Shown piece after piece: positions 1-9,246 of a stretch of 37,034 nt of DNA (position 1 is its first letter; each line of letters begins with the position of its first letter). This DNA is from Bacteroidetes bacterium CG2_30_33_31. Its GTDB lineage: Bacteria; Bacteroidota; Bacteroidia; Bacteroidales; UBA1556. A program made the position numbers and the translations under genes. Location of the stretch: the NCBI GenBank assembly GCA_001872625.1, contig MNXP01000033.1:1-37034 (forward strand), given 5' to 3'. A model generated the notes under the pieces. That model had not been told where the DNA came from. It was given only the letters and a program-made list of their open reading frames with translations, and did not search any database.

Positions 1-1
1 C

Positions 2-213
2 GTTGTGCCAACACAAGGTGGTTGGGGCGTAAAAGGCGAAGGAAACATAAGTTGACCGCCAAAACCGATAACAAAGCAGATGCTTTGAAAATCGGAAAAG
101 AGATTGCTAAAAATCAGCAGTCGGAATTAACCATTTTGGGTAAGTATGGTAAAATTCAAAATAAAAACAGTTACGGAAACGACCCATTTCCGCCAAAGGA
201 TAATAAAAATTAA
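2..213 (+). pseudogene. DUF2188-like protein, 5'-partial and frameshifted
   Basis: Two reading frames together give a DUF2188-type small protein. Frame 2 (bases 2-52) encodes VVPTQGGWGVKGEGNIS and hits TGA at 53. Frame 1 from about base 52 continues with KIGKEIAKNQQSELTILGKY and ends with the family-typical SYGNDPFPPK tail. Loss of one base near 50-53 would explain the switch. The family is short (about 70-80 residues) and of unknown function. The 5' end lies outside the window. A TTG-initiated ORF from base 22 would miss the conserved N-terminus, so I do not accept it as the gene. It may be a real decayed gene or a sequencing or assembly error at a contig edge. Confidence 0.6.
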
Positions 214-216
214 GCG

Positions 217-438
217 ATGATAGATATCAGTAAACAATCAGTAAAAATTGACTGCCCTGAATGTAAGCGGTCTATTTCTGTTACCATTAAACAAGTTGCC
301 GATGAAGCATTGGTAAAATGTTCTTGCGGTCAAGGGATACAACTACAAGATAGCAATGGAACGAACAAAAAAGAAATCAAGGACATAAACAAATCATTCA
401 AAGACCTTGAAAATACATTTAAAAAATTAGGAAGATGA
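217..438 (+). CDS. Small zinc-ribbon-like protein, function unknown
   Basis: A 73-residue protein that starts 3 bases after the DUF2188 stop and so is probably co-transcribed with it. It has a CPEC pair at residues 13-16 and a CSCG pair at 35-38, a four-cysteine arrangement like a zinc ribbon. The C-terminal third (KEIKDINKSFKDLENTFKKL) is charged and probably helical. There is no signal peptide or membrane segment. I do not recognise a specific family; small zinc-ribbon proteins of this kind are often encoded beside mobile or stress-related genes. Its stop overlaps the ATG of the next small ORF. The frame is intact, and the cysteine spacing makes a real protein likely. Confidence 0.55.
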   Translation: MIDISKQSVKIDCPECKRSISVTIKQVADEALVKCSCGQGIQLQDSNGTNKKEIKDINKSFKDLENTFKKLGR

Positions 439-551
439 AAACATACAAATTACATAACAACAGAGTTGAAATTGTAAACAACAACGGAAGTGTTTTTACT
501 ATTTATTTCAACGAATGCATATCCCCCATCCGCCGTTTATTTCGTATTTAG
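435..551 (+). CDS. Putative 38-residue ORF, possibly truncated
   Basis: The ATG at 435 overlaps the TGA of the preceding gene (ATGA), which is typical of translational coupling. It encodes MKTYKLHNNRVEIVNNNGSV and then FTIYFNECISPIRRLFRI. The first 28 residues look like a beta-rich small protein; the last ten (from the bases at about 520) look unlike it and lead straight into AT-rich non-coding DNA. The original gene may therefore have been cut near 518-525 by a deletion or insertion. No family is recognised, and support comes only from the overlap and the sensible composition. Confidence 0.35.
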   Translation: MKTYKLHNNRVEIVNNNGSVFTIYFNECISPIRRLFRI

Positions 552-952
552 TTTTATGCTATTTAATTTATTTAATTCTCTGTATTTTAAAACTTTGCTC
601 GTTTATAAAAGCTCCCTTCGGATGAGTTCAGGACAAGTGTTGTCGATTTTATCCATTTTTCGGTTTTAAGCAAATTTGTAATTATTTTCGAGTCAAACAA
701 AACAATATATTTTTAAAGTCCAGATTTATGGAAATAATTAATACGAATGTTTTTTTTAAAATATTTTTAAATATTCTTTAAATGCTGTTTATTTCAAGCT
801 CGAAAAAAGAGTAGGCTTTAGCTTTATTAAATTCGGTTTTGAGTTTTGAAAGGGTAAATTGCAATGAATGCTCGAATATAATTTTGATGCCACGAATGCA
901 CGAAAAGGATGGCCACGCATGCAAGAATAAAAATGCCAATGCTAAAAATTGA
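552..952. other. Gene-free AT-rich spacer
   Basis: About 400 bases with no plausible coding frame, no clear hairpin terminator and no RNA gene that I can recognise. Around 888-925 it holds an imperfect GCCACGAATGCACGAA-like stretch followed by GGCCACGCATGCAAGAA, a loosely repeated CACGAATGC theme. This may be a worn copy of a short intergenic repeat. Confidence 0.5.
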
Positions 953-1996
953 TTATTTAGAAACCACCATTCTCTTAGTCAAGTGTTTATCTCCAGAAGA
1001 AAGTGTATAAAAATATATTCCAGAAGAAAGATTAGCAATATTCAGAGTAGCATTATGAATTCCAGAAGCTAATTTACCGAGCTCATTTTCGACAACAATT
1101 TTTCCCTGAACATCTACAATTTCTATTTTTACTGAAGACGGATTTTCAATTTCAAATTCAATATTTGCAATATTTTTGGCAGGATTAGGGAAATTCTGGC
1201 CTAATTTAATGCCGCTAATAAACTCATCATCTGCTATTCCAAAAGTTCCGTCATCTACCACAGGGAAAAGCGCAATAGCTCTATTAACGTTAGAAAAAAT
1301 ATGATTTACCTGCAACCAAAGCATCGGATTTGGATAAAGCCAAAGAGTATTTTCTTGCCCATAAATATTGGTAGCACCATTTGGAGCGCTGCACCATAGC
1401 CCAACCCTATCGCCATTCAAATAGAAATCGACAAAATCTATTACCACGGCAAAGTTTTTCTCCACAAATACTGGTGTATTAAAATGTGCTACCGAATAAT
1501 TGATGCCAGCACCCGTAATCATATCTTTCCATAAAATTGCTGCCGAGCCAAGAGAAGTTCCTGGCGAATGTATGACATAAGAAATTGTGCCCGTGGGAGA
1601 ATTTACGTTATAAGCGCTCGAATCATCGAGGTATTGTATGCTGGCAATCAGCGGCGTACCAGTAGAAGTGGCTCCTTTTATTTTAATACCAACTCTTATA
1701 AGTACATCTAAAATGAAGTACGACTTGTTGCTGTCGATTGGAAAACCTTGAGCACATGCCTGAGCACCATTTTCGTAAGGAGTGTTAGGATTCTGGTCTA
1801 TATCCAAAAAATTAGTCCCAAAAAAATAACCGTTTCCATTGGAATAACCGTAAGTTAATACGCTTGGATTTCCTAAAAGATTGTAAAATTGCTTATAAAG
1901 CAAAGTGTCTGTAGGGCCGTGAGTGCCTTTTGATAACTGTGAAAATGCCGGCAAAATACTCATTAATAAGGCTATACAAACTACAACTATTTTCAT
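953..1996 (-). CDS. Secreted protein with type IX secretion C-terminal sorting domain
   Basis: A 347-residue protein. Residues 1-20 (MKIVVVCIALLMSILPAFSQ) form a Sec signal peptide. Residues from about 266 (GQNFPNPAKN) to the end form a T9SS type A sorting domain: the NFPNPA start, an Ig-like strand pattern with VKIEIVDVQGK, then LSSGIYFYTL and a basic tail ending KRMVVSK. This domain directs export by the Por secretion system and cell-surface attachment or release. The middle 240 residues are rich in G, N, Y, S and P and look beta-rich; I recognise no enzyme motif. The gene stands alone with its own candidate promoter. The neighbour atpD is divergent, 430 bases away. The export route is well supported, the function unknown. 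Confidence 0.85.
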   Translation of the reverse strand: MKIVVVCIALLMSILPAFSQLSKGTHGPTDTLLYKQFYNLLGNPSVLTYGYSNGNGYFFGTNFLDIDQNPNTPYENGAQACAQGFPIDSNKSYFILDVLIRVGIKIKGATSTGTPLIASIQYLDDSSAYNVNSPTGTISYVIHSPGTSLGSAAILWKDMITGAGINYSVAHFNTPVFVEKNFAVVIDFVDFYLNGDRVGLWCSAPNGATNIYGQENTLWLYPNPMLWLQVNHIFSNVNRAIALFPVVDDGTFGIADDEFISGIKLGQNFPNPAKNIANIEFEIENPSSVKIEIVDVQGKIVVENELGKLASGIHNATLNIANLSSGIYFYTLSSGDKHLTKRMVVSK

Positions 1997-2023
1997 TGTT
2001 TAGGGTTTTGAAATGAACTTCAA

Positions 2024-2031
2024 CAAAGATA
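2024..2031 (-). promoter_or_regulatory. Candidate -7 box for the T9SS protein gene
   Basis: Read on the minus strand this is TATCTTTG, an exact match to the Bacteroidota TAnnTTTG element, 28 bases before the ATG at 1996. No clear -33 TTG is visible, so it is a motif match only. Confidence 0.5.
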
Positions 2032-2330
2032 ATATAATTTCTTTGGGGTATTTAAAAAATTTTAAATCTATTATTAAAAATCATCACATTATCTAAAGCC
2101 AATTATCTAACAAAATTAATAAATTGATTAGTAAGTCAAAAAACAGATTATGATATATCGATATAAAAGCATTTATGCTAAAACATTTATTAATGCCATT
2201 TTAGAAATAGTTTCGATAAGTTAAATAAAGGATTGTAAGTCTAGTATTTCACTTTGAAAAAATTAAAAAATAAACAATATTCACCTGAAGATGATAAGCT
2301 TTGCTAAAATTTATTCAGAAAGTTCATTTT

Positions 2331-2364
2331 TTTTGCTCCTTAAAAGAAAATATTTTTATCTTCG
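2331..2364 (+). promoter_or_regulatory. Candidate atpD promoter
   Basis: TTTTG at 2331-2335 (-33-like) and TATCTTCG at 2357-2364 (one mismatch to TAnnTTTG) are separated by 21 bases, which fits the Bacteroidota housekeeping promoter. The start would lie near 2370, giving a leader of about 55 bases. Confidence 0.4.
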
Positions 2365-2417
2365 CCACTGAAATTTTAATCTAATAATAGATTAATTAAC
2401 ATACTCAATTTCAATAA

Positions 2418-3935
<1,518 letters not shown>

Positions 3936-3940
3936 CTTAT

Positions 3941-4177
3941 ATGAATGTTGAAATTATTAGCCCCGATAAATCTATTTTCAAAGGTGAATTGAACTTGATT
4001 CAGCTCCCTGGAATTGATGGCTCTTTTGAAATTATGGACCATCATGCTCCTCTCGTTTCTATCTTGAAAAAAGGTAAAATTAAACTTGTGGATGCTAAGA
4101 AAAAAGTTGACTTTATAGAGATAAATGGTGGCGTTATTGAAGTGCTTAACAATTATGTAAAAATTTTAGTAGAATAA
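3941..4177 (+). CDS. atpC: F1Fo ATP synthase subunit epsilon, short form
   Basis: A 78-residue protein that keeps only the N-terminal beta-sandwich domain of subunit epsilon: it opens MNVEIISPDKSIFKGE, followed by LIQLPGIDGSFEIMDHHAPL and a GGVIEVLNN strand. This domain binds gamma and the c-ring in the rotor. The C-terminal helical hairpin of the usual 130-140 residue protein, which inhibits ATP hydrolysis in some bacteria, is missing. Short AtpC proteins of about 80 residues are normal in Bacteroidota, so this is not a truncation. It lies 5 bases behind atpD and ends just before a strong terminator, making atpDC a complete two-gene unit. Confidence 0.95.
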   Translation: MNVEIISPDKSIFKGELNLIQLPGIDGSFEIMDHHAPLVSILKKGKIKLVDAKKKVDFIEINGGVIEVLNNYVKILVE

Positions 4178-4200
4178 TTATTCTATGAAAATAAATATTG

Positions 4201-4228
4201 AAAAGCCTCAGAATAGAGGCTTTTTTTT
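4201..4228 (+). terminator. Rho-independent terminator of atpDC
   Basis: AAAAGCCTC (4201-4209) pairs with GAGGCTTTT (from 4216) around a six-base loop and is followed by a run of eight T. It sits 23 bases after the atpC stop. Confidence 0.9.
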
Positions 4229-4239
4229 ATCATCGAATT

Positions 4240-4509
4240 ATGAATGAATATTTAGGTTTAGCAATAGTTTGCATTATTGTTTTTATCTTCAATATGCCTT
4301 TTGGTTATTGGCGTCAAGGAGTAAAAAAATTTTCGCTACAGTGGGCCTTGGCAATTCATGTTCCAATTCCAATGATAATTGCTCTGCGTTATGGGTTTCA
4401 TCTGGGGTTTCAACTTTATACTTATCCATTTATGGTGGCCGCATTCTTCTCAGGGCAATGGCTTGGTGCAAAAATCAGAAAAAACAAACAGAAAACAAAA
4501 GATTTGTAA
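4240..4509 (+). CDS. Small conserved-looking membrane protein
   Basis: An 89-residue protein with three probable membrane segments: about residues 3-20 (LGLAIVCIIVFIFNMPF), 32-50 (ALAIHVPIPMIIALRYG) and 57-75 (LYTYPFMVAAFFSGQWLG), followed by a basic tail (KIRKNKQKTK). The frame stays open upstream to a TTG at 4198, but that would place the start inside the atpDC terminator. The ATG at 4240, right after the terminator, is the better start. Promoter evidence is weak, so expression may depend on read-through. I do not recognise the family. Internal residues such as FGYWR and the Pro-rich second helix look conserved rather than random. Confidence 0.6.
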   Translation: MNEYLGLAIVCIIVFIFNMPFGYWRQGVKKFSLQWALAIHVPIPMIIALRYGFHLGFQLYTYPFMVAAFFSGQWLGAKIRKNKQKTKDL

Positions 4510-4538
4510 GCTTGCCCATTGCACAAAAGTCAAAAAAT

Positions 4539-5297
4539 CTACATATTCAAAACTTCTCTTAGCCTTTGATAGCCACTGCGACTAATATTTACTTTTTCCT
4601 TACTTTTCATTATCGCTATTTGTGAATCTTTCTCCCAAATCTCAATTTTGCTTATTCTATCTATTCTAATGATATTAGTACGGTGAACTCGCACAAACTC
4701 CTTGGGATCGAGATGCTGCTCAAAATAATTCATAGTAGAATTTTTTAAATATCGCTCGCCAGAAAAAGTATAAATAAAAACATAATCATCTTGAGACTCG
4801 ATACGTTCAATATTGTCAGTGAGAATTATGGCAATATCGTTGTTGTTTTTTACAACTATACGCTTTATTATATCTTGTTGGCTGCTAACAAAATTGAATA
4901 GACCTGCGAATGATTCTCTTGGATGTGGTTTTTCAGATATTTTCTGAATAATTTTTTCGAGAGCTTTATCAAATCTTTTCTGTGAAAATGGTTTCAAAAG
5001 ATAATCGGCAGCGCCAAACTCAAAAGCTTTTAGAGCAAATTCGTCATAAGCCGTAGAGAAGATTATTCTTGGTGGATTATCAATAAGTTCGAGCATCTCA
5101 AAACCATTGAGTTTAGGCATTTGAATATCGAGAATTACCAAGTCGGGTTTCAATTCTTTTATTTTTATAGCACCTTGAAAACCATCTTCGCATTCACCAA
5201 CGAGTTCAAAATCATCATGTTTTTCCAAATAATTTTTTATCAAAATTCTTGCAGGCTCTTCGTCATCGATTAACAATATCTTTATTTTTTCTTTCAT
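4539..5297 (-). CDS. LytTR-family response regulator
   Basis: A 252-residue two-domain regulator. The receiver domain (residues 5-120) has the acidic pair D11/D12, the phosphoacceptor D57 in LVILDIQMP, T82 in STAY and K102 in LLKPF. The LytTR DNA-binding domain occupies about 145-250 (YVFIYTFSGERYL, FVRVHRTNIIRID, ISRSGYQRLREVL). On phosphorylation by the adjacent kinase it would bind direct-repeat sites and change transcription. It starts 2 bases after the kinase gene ends, the third gene of a leftward operon with the LiaF-like protein and the kinase. It converges with the small membrane protein gene, leaving 29 bases and no clear terminator. The target genes cannot be read from this window. 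Confidence 0.93.
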   Translation of the reverse strand: MKEKIKILLIDDEEPARILIKNYLEKHDDFELVGECEDGFQGAIKIKELKPDLVILDIQMPKLNGFEMLELIDNPPRIIFSTAYDEFALKAFEFGAADYLLKPFSQKRFDKALEKIIQKISEKPHPRESFAGLFNFVSSQQDIIKRIVVKNNNDIAIILTDNIERIESQDDYVFIYTFSGERYLKNSTMNYFEQHLDPKEFVRVHRTNIIRIDRISKIEIWEKDSQIAIMKSKEKVNISRSGYQRLREVLNM

Positions 5298-5299
5298 GC

Positions 5300-6364
5300 T
5301 TATTCATTTGATTTTTCAATGCTTTTGATGGGAATCCACAGTGTAACAGTAAATTCCTTATACGTCTTTTCTGTCTTAAGTAAATCGTCGGTGCCGAAGG
5401 CGATTTGTAGCCGTGAAGCTACATTTTTAAGTCCAGTGCCAGTTCCTTTTTTTGGACTGCCAGCGTTATTATCTATTTCATTGGCAATTATAATTTTTAA
5501 TTTATCTCCAATATCTTCAAACATAAAGCTTATTTTAATGTCCTTTGAACTTTCATAAACTCCATGTTTTACAGCATTTTCCACGATAGGCTGGAGAATA
5601 AGAGAAGGCACATCAATCAATCTTAGCTCTTCTGGCAAAACACATTCAACCTGAATTTTATCGCCAAAACGCGCTTTCTCAATTTCCAAATATAAAAGTG
5701 AATGTTCTAACTCCTCTGCAAGGCTAATGTATGGTTTTTTGCTCGAGAGTAGTGTAAATCGAAAAAAATCTGAGATATTTATTATCATCTCTCTTGCCAA
5801 GATGGGATTAGAAATAGTTAAAGAAGAGGCTGAATTTAGACTGTTGAAAAGAAAATGAGGATTAATCTGAGCCTTTAATGTATTGAACTCTGCTTCTCTG
5901 ATTAATATTTCCATTTTTGTTTGTTGCAACTCTTGGTCTTTGACTTTTCCCATGTAGGCGAATAAATAATAACTAAAAACTATCAAAAGATAAACTGGTA
6001 AAAAGAGAAGAAATCTCCATAAAAGGCTTTCATAAAATATGTTGCTGAAGTCTGTTATCAGAAGTCCTAAAATTCCATAACTGCTTGCCGTCCAAATTAA
6101 AAAAACTACTCCCATTGCCAGCAAGTGATTCTGAAGAATTTTTGGCCATAAATTAATATCAACATTACTATATTTCACCATGTACCAGAGACTTAAAGCA
6201 ATAATAGCTAAAATAATAAACGAAATTGTGGCGTCTAAAATCACACTTGGAAGCGGCAGATTATAAGTTTTCCATAGCACAAAAGAGTGGATACTGCCAG
6301 GCAGTATCCACCATGCTGCATATAGCAGTATCCTTATGGGGTTTTGTAGAAATGGATTTCTCAT
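5300..6364 (-). CDS. LytS-type sensor histidine kinase (His_kinase / HATPase)
   Basis: A 354-residue inner-membrane kinase. There are four hydrophobic segments (about residues 12-30, 40-62, 83-103, 113-137), then a linker rich in charge and Gln. The His_kinase domain has the phosphoacceptor H170 in QINPHFLFNSLN, and the HATPase domain has the N box QPIVENAVKHG (N263) and the glycine-rich GTGTGLKNV near 307-315. No periplasmic sensor domain is visible, so sensing probably occurs in the membrane or through the neighbouring LiaF-like protein. The gene is in the middle of the operon, 8 bases after the upstream gene and 2 before the LytTR regulator, so the two form a cognate pair. This kinase class pairs with LytTR regulators throughout Bacteroidota. 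Confidence 0.93.
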   Translation of the reverse strand: MRNPFLQNPIRILLYAAWWILPGSIHSFVLWKTYNLPLPSVILDATISFIILAIIALSLWYMVKYSNVDINLWPKILQNHLLAMGVVFLIWTASSYGILGLLITDFSNIFYESLLWRFLLFLPVYLLIVFSYYLFAYMGKVKDQELQQTKMEILIREAEFNTLKAQINPHFLFNSLNSASSLTISNPILAREMIINISDFFRFTLLSSKKPYISLAEELEHSLLYLEIEKARFGDKIQVECVLPEELRLIDVPSLILQPIVENAVKHGVYESSKDIKISFMFEDIGDKLKIIIANEIDNNAGSPKKGTGTGLKNVASRLQIAFGTDDLLKTEKTYKEFTVTLWIPIKSIEKSNE

Positions 6365-6372
6365 CTTTAAAA

Positions 6373-7137
6373 TTAATATCTTTTTATTTCTCCGCCACCA
6401 AAAATAGCTACGCCTTTTATAACTAATTGCCCTGCTGCCGCTTCCGATGGTCTTACAAAACCATCAGATTTATTAGTAAAACCACCAAGAATAGAATCCA
6501 CTTCAACCTTCACATTCCAGTCAGCAGGAATATTTATTTCCAAACCACCAAAAATCATTGATACATCCAAATATTGAATTCCAGGAGCAAGTTTTGCATT
6601 TCGAAAATCATATTTGCCTCCGCCAAAAATAGCATTTATTCTTCCTCCTTTGAAGTTCTCACTTGAGATATGATAATCGCCACCACCAAAAATATGATTG
6701 GCATCTACAATATCAATATCGTCGTATGTTCCTTTAGAATAGCGCTTTGTGAAATTTGGACCTGCATTTCCTAATCCTTTAAATAGAATTATGAATCCTA
6801 CACAGATTAAAATTGCTGGCCAAAGCAGTTGCTGAGTGTTGAAAGGAATCTGTATATATTCTGGAATCAGAAACACAGTGCCAATAAGAATCATAATCAT
6901 TCCACCAACGGAGCTGCCTTTTTTAAAAAATGATACAATACCCAAAGCAATTAGCAGCATCTGCCAGTTGAAAATAAAATGAAATACTTCATTAGAAATT
7001 GCGCCAGTTCGTTCGGCAATTAATATAGAGCCAGCAAGAATAAATAATATGGCAGTAAGAATTCTGCTTGTGGCTGTGTGCTTGTGCTTGGAAAGATTTT
7101 CATTTCCAAATTTTTCACCATCATAATTTTGTTTCAT
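6373..7137 (-). CDS. LiaF-like membrane protein
   Basis: A 254-residue protein. Residues 25-125 carry about four membrane helices (ILTAILFILAGSILIAERTG, WQMLLIALGIVSFF, GGMIMILIGTVFLI, ILICVGFIILFKGLG). The C-terminal 130 residues are a beta-repeat domain with four FGG-type turns (IFGGGDYHIS, IFGGGKYDFR, IFGGLEINIPADW, IFGGGEIKRY), the pattern of the LiaF C-terminal / cell-wall-active antibiotic response family. In Firmicutes LiaF inhibits the LiaRS system until envelope stress occurs. By analogy this protein may modulate the kinase encoded 8 bases downstream; that role is inferred. First gene of the operon, with a -7 box upstream. Confidence 0.85.
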   Translation of the reverse strand: MKQNYDGEKFGNENLSKHKHTATSRILTAILFILAGSILIAERTGAISNEVFHFIFNWQMLLIALGIVSFFKKGSSVGGMIMILIGTVFLIPEYIQIPFNTQQLLWPAILICVGFIILFKGLGNAGPNFTKRYSKGTYDDIDIVDANHIFGGGDYHISSENFKGGRINAIFGGGKYDFRNAKLAPGIQYLDVSMIFGGLEINIPADWNVKVEVDSILGGFTNKSDGFVRPSEAAAGQLVIKGVAIFGGGEIKRY

Positions 7138-7163
7138 AGGGTTAAAATTAATAATTTATTCGA

Positions 7164-7171
7164 CAAAACTA
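7164..7171 (-). promoter_or_regulatory. Candidate promoter of the LiaF-like/LytS/LytTR operon
   Basis: The minus strand reads TAGTTTTG, an exact TAnnTTTG match, 27 bases upstream of the ATG at 7137. The -33 element is not clear. Confidence 0.5.
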
Positions 7172-7362
7172 CAAGCAATGTAAAAATTAACTAAAACTTT
7201 TAGGTGAATGAACGCCAAAACTCGGTAAATGGTGATTAGCGTAGAATTTATAAATTAAATCAGCCCTTGGTCGGATAAAATGTTTGACAGGTTAAAGACA
7301 AACAGTCAAAAAAACTAATAAGCACTTCCAAAAAAATACCTAAGCACAAAAAGAAAAACATT

Positions 7363-7370
7363 TAGCTTTG
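7363..7370 (+). promoter_or_regulatory. Candidate lgt -7 box, possibly leaderless
   Basis: TAGCTTTG matches TAnnTTTG exactly but ends only 4 bases before the lgt ATG (7375). If used, transcription would begin at or within a few bases of the start codon, giving a leaderless or nearly leaderless mRNA. Confidence 0.4.
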
Positions 7371-7374
7371 CAGC

Positions 7375-8172
7375 ATGGGAATATTAGATTTTATACACTG
7401 GAATGTCAGCCCCACACTTTTCGAAATTGGGAGCTTGCAGATAAGATATTACGGGCTACTTTTTGCAGGTGGTTTTTTAATTTCATATTATATGGTTCAG
7501 AAATTTTATGAACGCGAAGGACTTGATATAGAGGAAGTTGATAAGCTTACCATGTTTGTTCTTTTGGGAGCAGTCATTGGCGCACGATTGGGACATATTC
7601 TATTTTATGAACCAGCATATTACTTCGCCAATCCTTCCGAAATGATTAAAGTTTGGCATGGTGGCCTAGCCTCGCATGGTGGCACTTTGGGTATTTTGCT
7701 CGCACTCATTATTTATGTGAGGAAATACAAACGTGGCTACCTTTGGACTTTAGATAGAATTGCTGTTCCTACTGCTCTCACAGCTGCTTTCATACGCTTT
7801 GGCAATCTTATGAATTCAGAGATTTATGGTCATGAGACAAGCCTGCCATGGGGATTTGTTTTCGAGAGAAATCACGAAACTATTCCTAAACATCCAACAC
7901 AAATATATGAATCAATCTCCTACTTTTTGATTTTTATTCTTCTATGGTTTCTATATAAAAAAGAAGGTAAAAATACACCTCAAGGTAAAATTGTAGGCAT
8001 ATTTTTGATTCTTGCTTTTGGACTTAGATTTTTTATAGAATTTATAAAAAATAATCAAGTGGAATTTGAACAAGGAATGCTCCTTAATATGGGTCAATGG
8101 CTTTCGATACCTATGATTATTTTGGGAGGATTTTTCCTGTACCGCTCAAATAAAAATCCTCTTTCAAGTTAA
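7375..8172 (+). CDS. lgt: Phosphatidylglycerol:prolipoprotein diacylglyceryl transferase
   Basis: An integral inner-membrane enzyme of 265 residues that transfers diacylglycerol from phosphatidylglycerol to the lipobox cysteine of prolipoproteins, the first step of lipoprotein maturation. Several hydrophobic helices are present. Family signatures seen: IRYYGLLFAGGF near residues 23-34, GARLGHILFYEP (69-80), HGGLASHGG (95-103), the Lgt signature RFGNLMNSEIYG (141-152) and HPTQIYE (173-179). Length and start are normal. One substrate candidate lies in the window, the lipoprotein at 33621. The gene is divergent from the LiaF-like operon; pfkB follows 100 bases later, so co-transcription is possible but unproven. 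Confidence 0.97.
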   Translation: MGILDFIHWNVSPTLFEIGSLQIRYYGLLFAGGFLISYYMVQKFYEREGLDIEEVDKLTMFVLLGAVIGARLGHILFYEPAYYFANPSEMIKVWHGGLASHGGTLGILLALIIYVRKYKRGYLWTLDRIAVPTALTAAFIRFGNLMNSEIYGHETSLPWGFVFERNHETIPKHPTQIYESISYFLIFILLWFLYKKEGKNTPQGKIVGIFLILAFGLRFFIEFIKNNQVEFEQGMLLNMGQWLSIPMIILGGFFLYRSNKNPLSS

Positions 8173-8272
8173 TATGATATTTTAAACGCCGTCAGAAATC
8201 TGTAAAGGCAAAATACAATAACACAATTTAAATCCGAATGTTAATCGGGAATAGTAACATAACAATATAAAT

Positions 8273-9235
8273 ATGAGAGTTTTAGGAATGGGCAATGCCC
8301 TTGTGGATATAATGACCAGAATAGATAAGGACGATTTTTTGGTAAAGCTTAATTTACCAAAAGGAAGCATGCAACTTGTTGATTTTGAAACTGCCGACTC
8401 TGTAATGCAAGCATCATCAAAATTTGAAAAATCTATGGCTTCTGGCGGTTCCGCAGCAAATACGGTTCATGGCTTGGCGAAACTTGGTGTTGAAGCCGCA
8501 TTTATCGGTAAAGTAGGAGAAGATGAGATGGGTGAATTTTTTAAAAATGACTTAAAAAATAGTGGCATTTCTTCAAAATTGCTATCAAGCAAAACTCGCT
8601 CTGGATTGGCTGTGGCCCTTGTGAGTCCTGATGCAGAGCGAACCTTTGCCACTTATCTCGGTGCAGCCGTTGAACTCTCTGCCTCCGACCTCTCCAATGA
8701 GATGTTTATTGGATACGATATCTTTCATATTGAGGGCTATCTCGTTCAAAATCACGAGCTCATAGAAACTGCCATTAAATTTGCTAAGGCCGCTGGATGC
8801 AAAGTAAGCATCGATTTGGCTTCTTATAATGTGGTGGAAGATAACCTCGATTTTTTAAAAAAAATTGTCGAAAATGTGGATATAGTGTTTGCCAACGAAG
8901 AAGAAGCAAAAGCTTTTACTGGCATGGAGCCAACAAATGCACTTCATAAAATTGCTGATAAGGTGCATATTGCCGTTGTAAAAATTGGTAGCAAAGGCTC
9001 TATGGTAAAAACTGATGGCAAAATTTATACTGCTGGAGTTATTAAAGCTAATAGCATTGACACCACCGGAGCAGGTGATCTTTTCGCATCTGGTTTTCTT
9101 TACGGAATGTCTAAAGAATTGCCTTTCGATAAATGTCTCGAAATAGGTTCTATTGTAGCTGGAAATGTGATTGAAGTAATTGGCGCTAAAATGGACTCCC
9201 AACGCTGGGAAAACATATATTCATTGGTAAAATAA
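8273..9235 (+). CDS. PfkB-family carbohydrate/nucleoside kinase
   Basis: A 320-residue ribokinase-fold kinase. It shows GNALVDIM at the N-terminus, the substrate-binding GGSAANT at 58-64 (PfkB signature 1 region, followed by LAKLGVEAAFIGKVG), and DTTGAGD at 263-269 (signature 2, catalytic base D269 and the anion hole). Overall it resembles the adenosine kinase / 2-keto-3-deoxygluconate kinase branch that is common in Bacteroidota. The substrate cannot be fixed from motifs alone. The next gene, 11 bases downstream, is deoC, and hpt and adenylate kinase genes lie nearby, so a nucleoside such as adenosine or a pentose is a reasonable guess. It is probably in an operon with deoC and ribF. Confidence 0.92.
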   Translation: MRVLGMGNALVDIMTRIDKDDFLVKLNLPKGSMQLVDFETADSVMQASSKFEKSMASGGSAANTVHGLAKLGVEAAFIGKVGEDEMGEFFKNDLKNSGISSKLLSSKTRSGLAVALVSPDAERTFATYLGAAVELSASDLSNEMFIGYDIFHIEGYLVQNHELIETAIKFAKAAGCKVSIDLASYNVVEDNLDFLKKIVENVDIVFANEEEAKAFTGMEPTNALHKIADKVHIAVVKIGSKGSMVKTDGKIYTAGVIKANSIDTTGAGDLFASGFLYGMSKELPFDKCLEIGSIVAGNVIEVIGAKMDSQRWENIYSLVK

Positions 9236-9246
9236 AAAATATTTTT

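Noticed and set aside
3941-4177. Truncated atpC
   Set aside because: Short N-domain-only epsilon subunits of about 80 residues are normal in Bacteroidota.
4198-4239. Extended TTG start for the small membrane protein
   Set aside because: It would begin before and run through the atpDC terminator; the ATG at 4240 gives a normal membrane protein.
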